From positions 1-64,000 of the forward strand of contig MCFL01000057.1 in the NCBI GenBank assembly GCA_002102555.1: a stretch of 64,000 bases of DNA, written 5' to 3'. Made by a program: the position numbers and the translations under genes. A model generated the notes under the pieces. That model was not told where the DNA came from and did not search any database. It was given only the letters and a program-made list of their open reading frames with translations. Origin of the DNA: Catenaria anguillulae PL171. Its lineage: Eukaryota > Blastocladiomycota > Blastocladiomycetes > Blastocladiales > Catenariaceae. This document shows positions 20,834 to 32,982 of this stretch, piece after piece; the first letter of the stretch is position 1; each line of letters begins with the position of its first letter.

Positions 20834-22672
20834 ATGAAGACTATTCACGCCGTTTACGAGCTCTATGCGAGCGAGCACAGCTATTGCCAGGGACTTCAAA
20901 CCATGGTCGTTCGCTACCTTGACCCCGTCTTGGCTCTTGAAGCGAGTCCAGGCACAAGGGTGGCTCACAAGGCCGACATTCAGTCCCTGTTCGCAAATCT
21001 AAAGGAACTTCTCGGCCTTTCATCCAATCTTTTGAAATCACTCTCCCTGCTCTTGTTTGGCCCAGGCCCCATGAACAACACCCACGAATGCCTGCCACTT
21101 GAAGCAGTGACATGGAGTCCCTTCTCCTCCAAGTCGGACTCGGTGGAGACCACCCTCTTGCCGTTTGTCCCGTTCTTGAGATCATTTGCACCGTACTTGG
21201 CAAACTATCCAAAAGCATTGTCTGTCCTCGATTTATTCTCTCGTGGATCCAAAAGATACTTGCCACTTGTACACTTCATCAATGTGCGTCCGCCTTTATC
21301 AGCGTCGGTCCTAATTCGACTGACTGGGAAACAAATTGTAGTCGGTCCACCCTAACGGTGTAATGGCTTTGCAAGCGCTCCTGATTACGCCTGTTCAGCG
21401 TTTACCACGATATCGCCTCCTCATTGAGGCCATTCACAAAGCATGCTTCAAGGACGAGGTTTCCTGGAACTTGGCGCTGGTACTGAGCCAAGTTTCATGC
21501 ATTGTGGATCAAGCAAACGAAAGCATTAGGCGAAGCGAGTCAGCCCACAAACTCCTATCCTTGCAAACCAGCATTGTCGGGCATTCAATTTCCCTACTTT
21601 CACCCACCCGAACACTTCTCCTTTCGGCGAATCTCTTGAAAGTTTCACGAGATCGCGTTGACGAACGATACGTCATTGTTTTCACCGATGGCATCCTCAT
21701 TCTGAGGTATGTACGTACATAGATACGGTTTTAATCTATCCGTGGGCTTTAGGCTTGACCTGGATTGCTCATAACTTGAGCCATATGCACCATGCAAGCT
21801 CAATCCCGGGCGGTCGCTTCATGTTCCATCATTGGCTTTCTCTCTCGACAGTGTCCGTGTGTGCGACTGGACACGAGCAAAACCGGGCATTCGCCTTGTA
21901 TTCCAGCCAAAAAAGCTTTGTTCTTGTTGCTGGTACATATTGCTGATTTCTTTCCGCATCGCCATGCCGTGTATGCTTGCGTGGGAAACGGACTCATTTC
22001 AACTTTTGCACACGATAGAGAATACGACTGTGCGCGACAGTTGGGTGCAAGCAATTCAGCGAGCAAAGCTGTCCGTCACGGCAACAGTCTCTTTACAAGC
22101 AGACTTGACGAATCCCCAAGGAAGGAACGGCCGATTGGATAGCCAGTGCGCCAGTGTTCAACGATCAATCTTGCTCGAACCAACTATCCCCACAGTCGAC
22201 AATTACATGGCTCCGATTTGGACTCCAGATGCCGAGTCCGCGACGTGCCAAAGGTGCCAGGTTGCATTTTCACCTTTTGCTCGTCGAAGGGTATGGCACT
22301 CTGAAGCTGTTGACGAATGGGAACCGCGCGAGACAGTAGCAGGTTTCTGACGGTTTTCTAACCACCTCACGCTAGCATCACTGCCGCAAGTGTGGCTGTC
22401 TCGTATGTAGCGAATGCAGTGGTGGCAGATTTCGGTTCCAAGCACTCGTGGGTGGAAAGGTAGCCATTCTCCGTGCCTGTCGCGACTGCTATTCCAAGGC
22501 TCTTTCGGGCTCGATTTACTCGACACAGACGGAAGCAAAGACGGCATGCGGAGCATCATTGGGCATTCCAGGCACAACTTTGGCAACGGCACGAGCTTGT
22601 GCCCAAGACACCGACACTGTCAGGCGCCCCGTCGCTGTGGAACCATGGACCGTGCCTGAATCGTGTCTATGA
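20834..22672 (+). CDS. Rho guanine nucleotide exchange factor with DH, PH and FYVE domains (FGD-like)
   Basis: Five exons are proposed: 20834-21283, 21342 to about 21714, about 21753-21932, 22019-22290 and 22376-22672. The DH domain starts at once (TIHAVYELYASEHSYCQGL) and contains ALLITPVQRLPRYRLLIEAI, the hallmark of DH helices that activate Rho GTPases. The PH domain follows (GGRFMFHHWLSLSTVSV, SSQKSFVLVA, ENTTVRDSWVQAIQRA). A FYVE zinc finger comes next (CQRCQVAFSPFARRR, then after an intron HHCRKCGCLVCSECSGGRF and RACRDCYSKAL), which binds PtdIns3P on endosomes. The exon 2/3 junction is the weakest: donor phase and acceptor phase agree only with a 38-bp intron. A stop lies upstream in frame, so this start is minimal, or another 5' exon exists. 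Confidence 0.85.
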
Positions 22673-23253
22673 GGCGTTGGGGAGAAGTGTCGCTGAATCA
22701 GCCTGTTTTCTCTTGTCATTTTGAATCTTCTGTGAGGCATGAATTCGATATACATATATTCTTGCGCGTCATCTTGCAGCCCAGCTTCAAACGGGCGCAA
22801 CACCCAATCCCAGTGGATTGCGACGACAAGATCAGCGTTCGTCTTGGATGACCGACTTGCTGTGCAGGAGGCGGCCTTCAGGCTCTTCGCTGTTGTAACG
22901 GGGAAGCCAAAATGAACGCTAGCACTGAGGCACCAAAACGAGAGGCAACGGACAGGGGATGCTGGAACGGAGCAGGATCGTGTAGCCGATTGTGTATTGT
23001 GGAGCGAAGGGGCAGCGGATACCACTCAAAGCTCGTACGAGTGCATGAAGTAATGGCAACACGTGGTAAGTCCGGTTATCGGAGTGGGTATGAAGGAGAC
23101 CAGCGGCGTGAGATGTTGCCGTTGCCGCCAGAATCAAGCCTGCCCTGTCGACGCTTTAGTTCTTCTGGCTTTGGGGGGGGGGTCATTGCGCAAATACGAA
23201 CGACCAACACTACTCTACGTCAAGGACTTTTGGCTTCTGTCTGACACCGAGCA
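22673..23253. other. Intergenic, no supported gene
   Basis: About 580 bp between two plus-strand genes. It holds the 3' end of the Rho GEF transcript and the promoter of the TMEM128-like gene. Short open frames here show no recognisable domain. Confidence 0.4.
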
Positions 23254-23828
23254 ATGAACCGCTCAAGTATTCGCCAACGCACAGCGGGGGTTTCGACAGT
23301 GGACGAATCGTCCTCCTCGCTTCTCGCCGCCGATAATCGAGACGCGGCGGTCGAGCCCAAGACGCTGACGCAACAGATCGCTGCCCGAGTACCTTCGCTC
23401 CTTTGGTTGTCAGCAGCCATCGCCGTTTGTATTTATTCCGAGCTCATTGGCACCATTCGTGACGGGCACATTAACTGGTTCGTCTGCGCCGTGACATTCT
23501 AAAAACTTTCCGTCCCGTTCGCACTCGTTCTGACAAGGATGAATGTATACTTGGCAGGACGGCAGGCATTTTGTGCATCATATCATTCAGTCTCTCGGTC
23601 CTCACTTTTCTCTATTTGAACATCTGGGTGCCTTACGTGGAGCGGCGTACTGTGGATCTCAAGCGTTGGGAAGTGACCGCTCCTACGGCTATCCCATTCG
23701 CAACAGCAAGTGGCGTTGCCGGATTCGTATGTGCCACCGTTGCGCTCTGGCCGGCCTACCACATCTTGACTTTGCCCTTGTTGTTCATTTTGTTTATGGG
23801 ATTTGTTGGGCTTGTCTCGCTGGTTTAA
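23254..23828 (+). CDS. TMEM128-like four-helix membrane protein
   Basis: Two exons (23254-23477, 23558-23828; intron 80 bp, GTTCGT...GGCAG) give 164 residues, almost the length of animal TMEM128 (about 165). A Ser/Ala-rich N-terminus precedes four predicted transmembrane helices: LLWLSAAIAVCIYSELIGTI, ILCIISFSLSVLTFLYLNIW, IPFATASGVAGFVCATVALW and ILTLPLLFILFMGFVGLVSL. The ALWPAYHILTLPLLFILFMG segment aligns by eye with the TMEM128 pattern ALW...TPLLLF.QFMG. The function of the family is unknown and an ER location is assumed for its animal members. Confidence 0.72.
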
Positions 23829-24067
23829 CTGTATTCATTTCGTTCTGCTCTCATGTCATCGTCATTTCTCACGTTATTCATGTGGTTGACTGCCTTGTCG
23901 ATCGGACGTGTCGCGGAGTGATCGGCACACGCGGCCCGCCGATGGAGCGTTGCCGAAACCCATCCACCATGGCTGAACACTGACAAAGAGGCGCCTGCTT
24001 CCAACGCCTCAGTGACACAGACCTTGTTGGCCTGTCTCTCCCCGCCGCTTTACCAAAATTTTACATC

Positions 24068-25520
24068 ATGGCTGTCGGCAAGAACAAGCGTCTCTCTAAG
24101 GGCAAGAAGGTCAGTTTCCCCACCATGCATGCATCGCTATGAATCGACTCCAAATGCAATTACACGGCTCCGTGCATTCGGAACCAAAAACGCACCGACT
24201 TGACCACACACAAGATCTTTTTCTGACCATGCAACCGCCCCATTTCACTTGTGTATCCACCCGCCGACCGCTGCGACCGCCGTGATATCCTCGCCCGCTA
24301 CACCTCTGCTGCGTTTGAAACCCAACAGGGTCTCAAGAAGAAGATGTACGAACGTTCTCACTTGCAGACTGCTGCCCCCGAGTGGCCGTGCAACGCTCTG
24401 TCATTTGGCCGCGGTCCGTGCGTGCCCGCTTGAGCGCACAGCTCGTTCCCAGAGGTTCCACTTGACAGTCGGCTCGGCCCCTCGCGACCTTGCTTAGCTA
24501 TTTTTTGCGTTGGGCTGTTCCTGACCGTTTCTTTCGTTGTCTCACATACATTTAGCGTCGATCCCTTCTCCCGCAAGGAGTGGTACGACATCAAGGCGCC
24601 CACCATTTTCACCCAGCGCAACGTTGGCAAGACTCTTGTCAACCGCACCCAGGGTCTCAGTATGTGTCCCAACCGTTCTGCACTACCTCAGCACACGGAC
24701 TCGCCCACGGCAATCGACGAATCGCGCCGCTCGCCCTATTGCAAACGCTATCCCGTTCCCACAATCTGATCTGACAACGGGCAAACGCCCTGCCTCCCTT
24801 CATCCTTCACAGAGAACGCCTCTGATGCTCTCAAGGGCCGTGTCTTCGACATCTCCCTCGCTGACCTCAACACTGGTGCTGATGAGGAGGCTTTCCGCAA
24901 GATCCAGCTCCGCTGCGACGAAGTTGCCGGAAAGAACTTGCTCACCAACTTCCACGGCATGTCCATGACCTCGGACAAGCTCCGTTCCATGGTCAAGAAG
25001 TGGCAGGTGCGTTTTTGCTCAATTCATTGCTTAATTTTTCAGGCGTGCAGGTCAGCGTTTTGACACCCATTGCGCACGCCTTGCGTACAACTCATAGTCG
25101 ACCATTGAGGCCCACATGGACGTCAAGACCACCGACGGCTACCTTCTGCGCGTTTTCGTCATTGGCTTCACCGCCCGTGCCCAAAACCAAGTCAAGAAGA
25201 CCTCGTACGCCCAAACGGCTCAGATTCGTCAGATTCGCAAGAAGATGTTCGATATCATTGCCCGCGAGGCCACGACTGTCGAGCTCAAGGATCTTGTCAA
25301 GAAGTTCGTCGCTGAGGCCATTGGCCGCTCCATCAAGAAGGCTTGCGTCAACATCTACCCCCTCCGCGAGGTCTACGTCCGCAAGGTCAAGATCCTCAAG
25401 GCCCCCAAGCTTGACCTTGGCAAGCTCCTCGAACTCCACGCTGGCGAGACCACCACCGACGCCGCTGGTGCCAAGGTTGGTTCCGACTTCAAGGAGCCCG
25501 AAGTCCTTGACTCTGTCTAA
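24068..25520 (+). CDS. RPS1: 40S ribosomal protein eS1 (S3a/Rps1)
   Basis: Five exons (24068-24109, 24329-24345, 24556-24659, 24813-25006, 25098-25520) encode 259 residues of a core small-subunit protein. The N-terminus [20 protein letters not shown] and the blocks [35 protein letters not shown] and [19 protein letters not shown] are diagnostic of eS1. So are [20 protein letters not shown] and [20 protein letters not shown]. All exon phases join cleanly. Exon 2 is only 17 nt. An intron close to the start codon is common in ribosomal protein genes. Codon use is strongly C-ending, as expected for a highly expressed gene. Confidence 0.98.
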
Positions 25521-26731
25521 ATTGAGTATCGCTTTTGTTTGTTTTGTTGTTCCTCGTGCTTGTCTGGCTTCTCGCTCGACACTCGTGATCTTCATCAACA
25601 ATACACAAGTGTGTTTCCTGGAAATGTCCTGTCTCGTCCTTACGCACTTGAGCACAATAATCGAGCTCGCAACCCTGGCTTGATGCGGACAAACGTGATC
25701 CGTGCGACATTGGTAACCGCTCACGGCAAGCAGTCGAGCCGGACAGGTTGATTGGACTCGCAGACAGGCCTCGAGCAGAGCGGTCCGATGAAGAATTGTG
25801 GTGCTTCTTTGTGCTTTTTGAAACAATGGGACAAAAAAAAAACTGCCAGACAGTGCTCAACCAGGCGCCAACCTTGAATCTATTGCGATCGCGATTCCAA
25901 CCGTTTGCTGTTGCTGACCACATGAAACAACAGTTCCAAAACGCGGGCACCCTCCATGGGAAACTCGCACGCGTCTTGGTCCTTGTTCTCCAAGAAATGC
26001 AAACAAACCAGCCGCAATTGGATGGAAAATATGTACTCCTACAGAACGTGAGCAGGCCACTGCCACTCAAGGCATTCACGAGCTGATTTCCTGAACTTGT
26101 CACATGCATCTTCCAGTTTGTTCTCCAGTATATCACCATATTCGATCCATATTGAAGGCTTTGGTCACGTCAGGCGTGACTGCGTTATTATTCAGTTTCG
26201 TGCGAGTCATCTTTCGTCGATCAGCCAGCCTGCGAATTGTGCAGCTGCTGAACACTTGGAACAACATCTTGCCCGCAAGGACGTCAGTCAGCTCGCGGAC
26301 GCCAGCTCACTCAAACCAATTTGCAAGTGAATGCTCCTCGCTCGTCGTTCAAATTCCAAGGCGTTGTTCGAGCACATTGAGTCTTGCCGCCACCTTCCGT
26401 TTTTCCAGCCTTCATACCTGACTCTATTGCGCTGAAACAAATCAACGAGAGCAGCCACAGAGCCTGCATCTGGCACACTGGGCACCGCACACGCAATCCT
26501 CCACACGAATCTGTGACAGCCACCCCCGCCCTGGACCATTTTGAGCTGGTCAACGGAGAATCTCCAAACACGACCTTTCCCCCCGATCACTGCCATTCGC
26601 TTGCTGTCCCCCAGTTCTCTCTTTAGGATCTTAGCTCCCATTTTGCACTCGCAAGGACTCGGACGTGCCACGTACCTGATGACTGCGGTCGTGCTCGCTC
26701 GCAATAAACTTAAGCCGGGTTACCGTTCGCC
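25521..26731. other. Intergenic region upstream of the forkhead gene
   Basis: About 1.2 kb with no product I can recognise. It holds the eS1 3' UTR and probably a long 5' leader and promoter for the forkhead factor. A 112-codon plus-strand frame (25748-26086) and a 216-codon minus-strand frame exist but have no coding character or domain. A 9-bp A run lies near 25834. Confidence 0.4.
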
Positions 26732-29143
26732 ATGAGCAACCTACCCTTTTCCCCTGCCCCTTCCCTCCTACCCAACGAGACTCCGATCAGTTTCGATGCG
26801 GGTCCAACCCAATCCGTTCCGCCTTCGTCCAGTTCCAGCTACGGTCATGGTCAGCAAACGTGGGGATACTGGGACGGTGGTGGCTCGCGTCCCTCGGGTG
26901 TGCACGGCCATTCACAGCCCATGGCCGATCCACGACAAGACCAAGTCAATCTGTATCATTCATCCGGACCCGACCAGCATCGCTACGAACAGCAGCAACA
27001 ACAGCATACGCCTTACTACCAAGGTCAATCACAGTACCCCCAGTCCACCACGCAACCGCTTTATCCGCCCTATCCTCGGCAACCACTTGATCTCCCACCT
27101 TCATCAAGCTATATTCCTCCAGGGCCGTCTGCAACGTGGTCCGGCTCATTCCCTCCATCTTCCCTTCCCTTCAGTCACTCTGGGGCGTTTCCGTCCAACG
27201 GATATCAAAACCATTTGCCGTACGACCCAACCGTTCCACGCCTAGCTCCTCCGATCGACCTGTCGCTCCAGCAGTCGTATAATGGCCAATCCTCGCACGG
27301 CCAAAACACGTGGCAACAGTCCGCGCAGCCAGGCGCCAATCCGACGATTCCCAGCCAACACCCGGACCCGTTGACCTTGGTTCCTCAGTTTCGCCGTCGT
27401 TCAATCTCTGCGCCTTCAGCACTCGATTCAGTCCTCGTTGGTGTGCCAGGCGCTCGAACCTCTCCCTCTCGCGGTTCTGCTGCTGGCCCCCAAACCGAGC
27501 GACCAGTACAGCAACAACCGGCGTCACTCTCTTCATACCCGCCTCAACCCCATCTGTCTGTCCAGGCGACGGCCCACGCGGCTGCGTCCGACGCGTCTGA
27601 TTCCCCGCCATTTTCTCTCCTCTCGCCCGCCGCTCAGTACTCGCCTGTTGCCGGCGCGGCTGGCCAAGCACCTCTGGGATTGGGGCCTGCGGAAGGCATT
27701 GTTCTTAAAACTGGCATGCAAGAGCGGCCGCCTTACCCGCTTTCGACCCTTATTGCTTATGCAATCGCAACGTCGCCTGCGAGGCGTCTGACGTTGCAAG
27801 AGATTTATGCATGGCTGCTTGCGCACTATCCGTACTACTCGTCCGCAACGACCAACTGGCGGGTACGTTCCGTTTCGATTCATCAGACACGGGGCTGATC
27901 GGTTCCTCATTCTTGACACTGGTTGGTAATGCGCTTGCGGTGATGGCGGGCAAGCAGAACACTTGCCGCCACACGCTCTCCACCAGCAACGCATTCGTGA
28001 AGCAAGAAAAATGTACGGGCGCTAGAATTGCATAGAACCCTCAGTCAGATTTTGTTGACTCACACACTTTATCATTTGCAGCCCTGTCCGATTTTGGCAA
28101 GGGTACGTCAAGCAAGTTCATTCAAAGTCAATGGCGATCCTCCCTTCCTCGACTGCTGAACCTAACCTGTGTGTCTTTCGTTCAATAATTGGACCTGGAC
28201 GGCTTCTGGCGTTCCCAAAGGTGCTTACTGGCTTTTAGATCCGAACAAGGCCGACAAGGTCCTGAAAAAGGCACGTCGCTCATCTGACCCATACCGGTCT
28301 GGCTCCAACGCTCCGTCCAGAGAACGCAGGTATCGCGCGACATCGTCTCGGCCAGACCTCGGAGCGCCTTCAACCGCCAATGGGTCTGTGGCGTCTGGAC
28401 TTCCCGCCGATAGCTCCCACCGGTCCTTCATTGCGTCCGGAAACGCGTCCGCACCCACTCGCACGACACCGCTTCGTCAAATGATCCGACGCCCATCCGG
28501 CCCGATTTCGGCCAAAGATCCCGCAAGCGAACCAGCGCACCACGTTGTGCCTCTTGAGCCGCCCGCACAGCCTCAATATCCAAACTCGTCGCATGCATCA
28601 GCCGCGGATATCTTGAACCAGTCATGGTCTGGGGGCTTGTCACGCAACTCAACCAGCACTGGTACCAGCTTGTCCACGTCAACGTCGCTTGACTCCATCG
28701 GGTCATTGCCTGCTCAGCCGGGCGATCCTGTAGTTGCCGCGGAGATTTCCCAATTGTTCTCGGCAACTGCATTGTCATCCAGCGAGCCCATGCTGCCATC
28801 CCTGGTGGACCAAAACCATTACACGGGGCAGAACCTCATGCCAAACACAGGCGGTGCTGTCTCGGTTCACCCAAGCTTGACGGGAGGCTCGGATTCCAGC
28901 CAAAACCAATCGACACCCTGGATTCCGCCATCGACAGCGTCGCTCGATGGTGGCTTGCTTGGCCTCATGCAACAAGTTGACCAGCACCAACAGCACTTCG
29001 ACATATCAGGCAGCGACACGACTGCCTCGTCGGCCTACAACACTGGCGCCCATCCATCGCAGGCGTCCACGCCGCTCATGGCGCTCAGGAATACCCCATC
29101 GACTCCCCCGACTCACTCCTCCCCGTCCCGAGACTACAAGTAG
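26732..29143 (+). CDS. Forkhead-family transcription factor
   Basis: Four exons (26732-27862, 27958-28012, 28082-28102, 28221-29143) encode 709 residues with matching phases. The winged-helix domain spans all four exons at about residues 330-415. It reads ERPPYPLSTLIAYAIATSPA (helix 1), RLTLQEIYAWLLAHYPYYSS (helix 2), NW|RNTCRHTLSTSNAFVKQEK (recognition helix 3, with the RH.LS.N.AF core) and KGAYWLLDP (wing). Long Ser/Pro/Gln-rich, probably disordered arms flank it, as in fungal forkhead regulators. The helix-3 Asn-Ser-Ile-Arg-His consensus reads Asn-Thr-Cys-Arg-His here. Exon 3 is only 21 nt. I cannot assign the target genes or a subclass. Confidence 0.92.
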
Positions 29144-29594
29144 ACCGCAAGACGGAGCAGTACAAGGTTCCCCCCTACTCAAGTCATGTTTGTTCAGCAT
29201 GACATGTCGCTCATGTGATTTTGTTGGCGTTGTGCCGCGTTGAGAACGACCCATTCATACAAGTAAAGATCTGCCTTGTGATAGAGTGCATGGTTGGTGG
29301 ATGGGAGAGCAGCACAGCCCAAGAACATACTTAGCTACAGGCGACCGATCTCGTATTTGCGTCCAGACGTCAGCGAGCGCGTGAGGATACAAGTCAAAGG
29401 CAAAATGAATGAATATATTAAGGACACAGATATATCGTGGAATACAAACACTAACGGAGCAGATGGAGAATGGAAAACAGTGCGACTCGAGAACAAAGCG
29501 GCTTGGAAGAAACAAAATAGCATCACGCGAAAGAAAGGGGGTGCAAAAACAAACCAACAACAACAACAACAACAAGAAAGAGAAACGGTGAAGG
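29144..29594. other. Convergent 3' region between the forkhead and Tup1-like genes
   Basis: About 450 bp between two converging genes, with a short CAA repeat near 29550-29575. I see no gene. It should hold both transcription ends. Confidence 0.4.
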
Positions 29595-32509
29595 CTATGC
29601 CAAGGCTGACGAGCCTGCTGGGCCACTTCCATTTGAATCCGAACCGCCAGGCGGTGCATATTCACGCGACAAACCAGAACCACCTGGATACTGTGGTGGC
29701 ACAGACGGGTTGTGTCGTGGCGACGGTGCCAATGGGTTTCCGCCGGCTGGCGCTGGTCCGCGGTGCGGTGCAGGCGATGTGCGCATGGCAGGAAGCGTCA
29801 TGGGTGTGCTTGATCTCGACCCATACTCACCAGGCCCGGGCTGCTGCTGATGTTGCTGCTGCTGCTGTTGGGGCGCGATCGGTGGGGCCGGAGAAGGGCG
29901 GTTTGACGTACTGTGATGATGAACTGGGGGTAAAGATACGCCGACGGCGGCGGCGGTGGCGCTTCGCCAAACTGCCCATGCGAGGATGTGTGTGTGGTAA
30001 ACGACCCGTTCCGCGGGCGGTCCTGTGACGAGTGACCCGCGTAGGGCAAAATGTGGCCGTTGGACAAGCCAGATCTTGGGGTCGGTGCGGGAACCTTGAC
30101 TCGCCAAACCCGAGCACGTTGGTCACCAGATCCCGATGCAAGAAGAATCTCGGGAGTTGGGTTGGACTGGTTTTGCGAAATGGACGGTGGCACAGGCGCC
30201 AGGGCAACGGAAATAACCGAGTTTTTGTGCCCTTGCAAGACAATCAGGGGCTGGCCCGTTTCGACATCCCACAGGTACACACCACGATCCTTGCTTCCCG
30301 AAACGACAAATCGACCCTCAGACGAATATGCGAGGGAAAGAACAAAGTCCTTGTGTCCCTTGAGCGAGCGAATTGGCGTGGCGCACTCGAGAGCGCTTGC
30401 GTTACATTGCGGCACAGATCCAGGAGAGGTGCGCTGCAGATGCGAGTATTCGCTGGCAAGAGCAGCCAATGGGCTGTAGTCGGGAAGATGCCAGACTTGA
30501 ATGTGCTTGTCGAGAGAACCAGTCACAAGTTGGCGCCCGTCGTGGCGAAAGGCAACGCAGTAAACCGAGTCGCCATGAATTTGGAGCCGGTCGAGGAGGA
30601 CACCTGTTGCAACGTCGAAAATGCGGGCAACCTTGTCCAATGATCCGGTTGCAACGTAGCGGGAGCAAGGCGAAAACGCAACCGACGTCACGCCGGCATC
30701 CTTTTCGGCACTCGTGTCAATGTTGAGGAACTTGAAGGAGGCATTTGTGTCAAAACCGTTGTGAGCCAAGGCAAACAACGAGGGCGAGTCGTCGTGGACA
30801 AGTACGTGTACGCCGCGACCAGACTCGGTGTCCCACACGCGGGCGGTTCTATCACCCGACCCAGAAACAAGCAGATAGCCGTTGGACGCGAAATCCAGAG
30901 CATAAATGTCAGCCTCATGCCCCTCAAACCGGCGTTCCACGCCGCACCGATCTTGACCAAACGACCACACGCGAATGATGCGATCCTCGGCGCCAGACGC
31001 CACGCGGCGCGCGTCCGGGGAGAAACACAAGCTGCGAATGTACAAGTCGCCCGGGACGCTTCCCGAGGGTGCCGGAGGTTGGCCAGCAAGCCCCGTTGGC
31101 TGCGCACCGCCCACGAGGACCTCACCGTCCTTGAGTGTGGCGATCCGGTTGCCCGTGCTCGTGTCCCAAATGATGGCTGAGCGGTTGCATCCAGTAGCAA
31201 CGTACTCACCACGGGGCGAGTATTGAACACAGCAAACGACGGACGCATGCTTGAGCGTGTACAAAAGGTCGACATCAAGTTGGCTTGCGGTAGCGGGCGA
31301 CAAGCTGCCGGTCGGGTTGAACGTAGCCGCCCAGCCATGGCCTTCCTTTCGCGTCATGGGAGGATGCACAGATGAGGTAGACTGAGGTAGCTGAGGATCC
31401 GAAGAGTCAGCCTGCTTTGCACCATGAGCGTCGCTCGCCTGGTCAGTGATGGCGCCGCGATTGGTGGCAGACACGGGCGATGCATTGGTCGTGTTTGCGT
31501 AAGGAGAATTGCGGCTGCTTGGTAGATGAGCATCAATGATGGATGGCTTGCGAGAGGATGAACCTAAACAATGCCCGCGTGAGCGTCAACTATCGACTCT
31601 TGAAATCAAGCTGTTGAACGAGTCGAACCTTGTAGTTGTGTGGCACCAAATGGAGGGCCAGAGGGGGGAGCACCGTTGTTCGAGTGCGCGTAGGGGGAGT
31701 AGGACGGAAGCGGCCCCAATGACCCCGGAGGTGGAGGTTGACTGGGAGGGGTCCCGATTGGCGATACCGAGCAAGCTCGGCTTGCAATTCGCGAATATCG
31801 TCTTCATATGCCGTCTTTGCGCGGCGGTGTGCAGCGTCGAGATCAAAGAGATGGCGCTGAATTTGCTCAAAATCGGCAAGTTGTTGCGCCACTGGAACGA
31901 ACAAGAAGCATGCAAGGGTCAGGTCCCCGTGTGGTGGCGATATGTTAAAGGTTACCCATGATGGTCAGTATGAGCGGGAATGTAATGTACCTCGCATTTC
32001 GAGTTCGTCACGCTGGGCACGGTACATGAGCGACGAGTGCGAATCATGGGCCAAAGTTTCGAGTTCTTGCCGCGCAGCATCAAGGAGATCGCCAAGTCGC
32101 GCAAAAGGGTGCGCCGCTGGGCTCGGGCCTGGACCGGTACCAGCACCCGGTGTTGAGCCCGGGTTGGGTCCAGACGCGGGAGGCAGCGGCATGGGCATGG
32201 GGGCACCGTGAGTAGCCGGGTGGCCGTGAGCAAGGTGGTGTTGATGCTGTTGATGGGCAAGAGGGTGCGGTGGACCGGCATGCTGGATGGGATGTTGTTG
32301 CATATGCTGCGGGGGTGCTGCATGTGTTGGGGATGGCCTTGACTTGGTGGCTGCTGCGGCGGGGGAACAGCACCGCCGGGGCCTTGCTGCCCCTGGGCGG
32401 GGGGTTGACCCTGGGACGGCTGTCCAGGCGCTTGGCCGCCGGGGCCCATGCCGTTAGGATTAGCAGTGGCGTTTGCCGAGTTGTTGGGTGGAGGAGGCGG
32501 CGGCGTCAT
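29595..32509 (-). CDS. TUP1: Tup1-like general transcriptional corepressor (WD40)
   Basis: Exons 32509-31991, 31891-31629 and 31563-29595 (introns 99 and 65 bp). Order: Pro/Gln-rich N-terminus, the Tup1 tetramerisation helix (RLGDLLDAARQELETLAHDS, then after the intron VAQQLADFEQIQRHLFDLDA and YEDDIRELQAELARYRQ), and a low-complexity linker. A seven-blade WD40 propeller follows (GEYVATGCNRSAIIWDTSTG, VASGAEDRIIRVWSFG, YLLVSGSGDRTARVWDTESG, RYVATGSLDKVARIFDV, QLVTGSLDKHIQVWHL, RFVVSGSKDRGVYLWDVETG, LLASGSGDQRARVWRV), then a polyQ/Pro-Ser tail. Family members act with Cyc8/Ssn6 and are recruited by DNA-bound factors. The frame changes three times (about 32311-32315, 31748-31751, 29926-29930), each at a C run and each repaired by one extra C. 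I read these as assembly errors. Confidence 0.9.
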
Positions 32510-32982
32510 GTTGGGAGCCGAGAGATAGATGGCCGAAAATGCCGGCGATGTGTGGTCGAGTTGTCGCGGGTTGGCCGTCGCCGGAAGAGCGACGCGAGTG
32601 GGTTGGTGACGGATGGTGGGGGGGGGCAAGCGAGGCGTGCGGGCAGGGGCGGGCACTTGGTCGGCGGCGGAGATTTCACGTGGTGGCCGAGCAGAGCAGA
32701 GCATGTCCGGGTAGGGTAGCAAGTACCATCGATACAGATATCGATGATGATTAAGATTTGTACATGTGTATTATAATACAGCATTGAAATGTTATGTCAA
32801 TCAATAATAGGAACAGCGCCACACCCTTTTTCAGTAACACTTGTTGATCAGCCACACCACACGTGCACCCTGGCCACGGTCATGATTTCTACCATCATAC
32901 TGATATACTGATACTGGGCGGGCTTCTCACTCATTCACTACCTACTCACTCGACGCATTTCCATCCTTGCCCGCCCGCCAAC
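32510..32982. promoter_or_regulatory. Divergent intergenic region between Tup1-like and Naa20 genes
   Basis: About 470 bp between divergent starts. AT-rich sequence at about 32720-32830 lies between GC-rich leaders and probably carries both promoters. No gene is seen. Confidence 0.4.

Noticed and set aside
25489-26139. 216-codon minus-strand frame overlapping the end of eS1
   Set aside because: Antisense to the eS1 last exon and low-complexity intergenic sequence, with no domain and unnatural composition.
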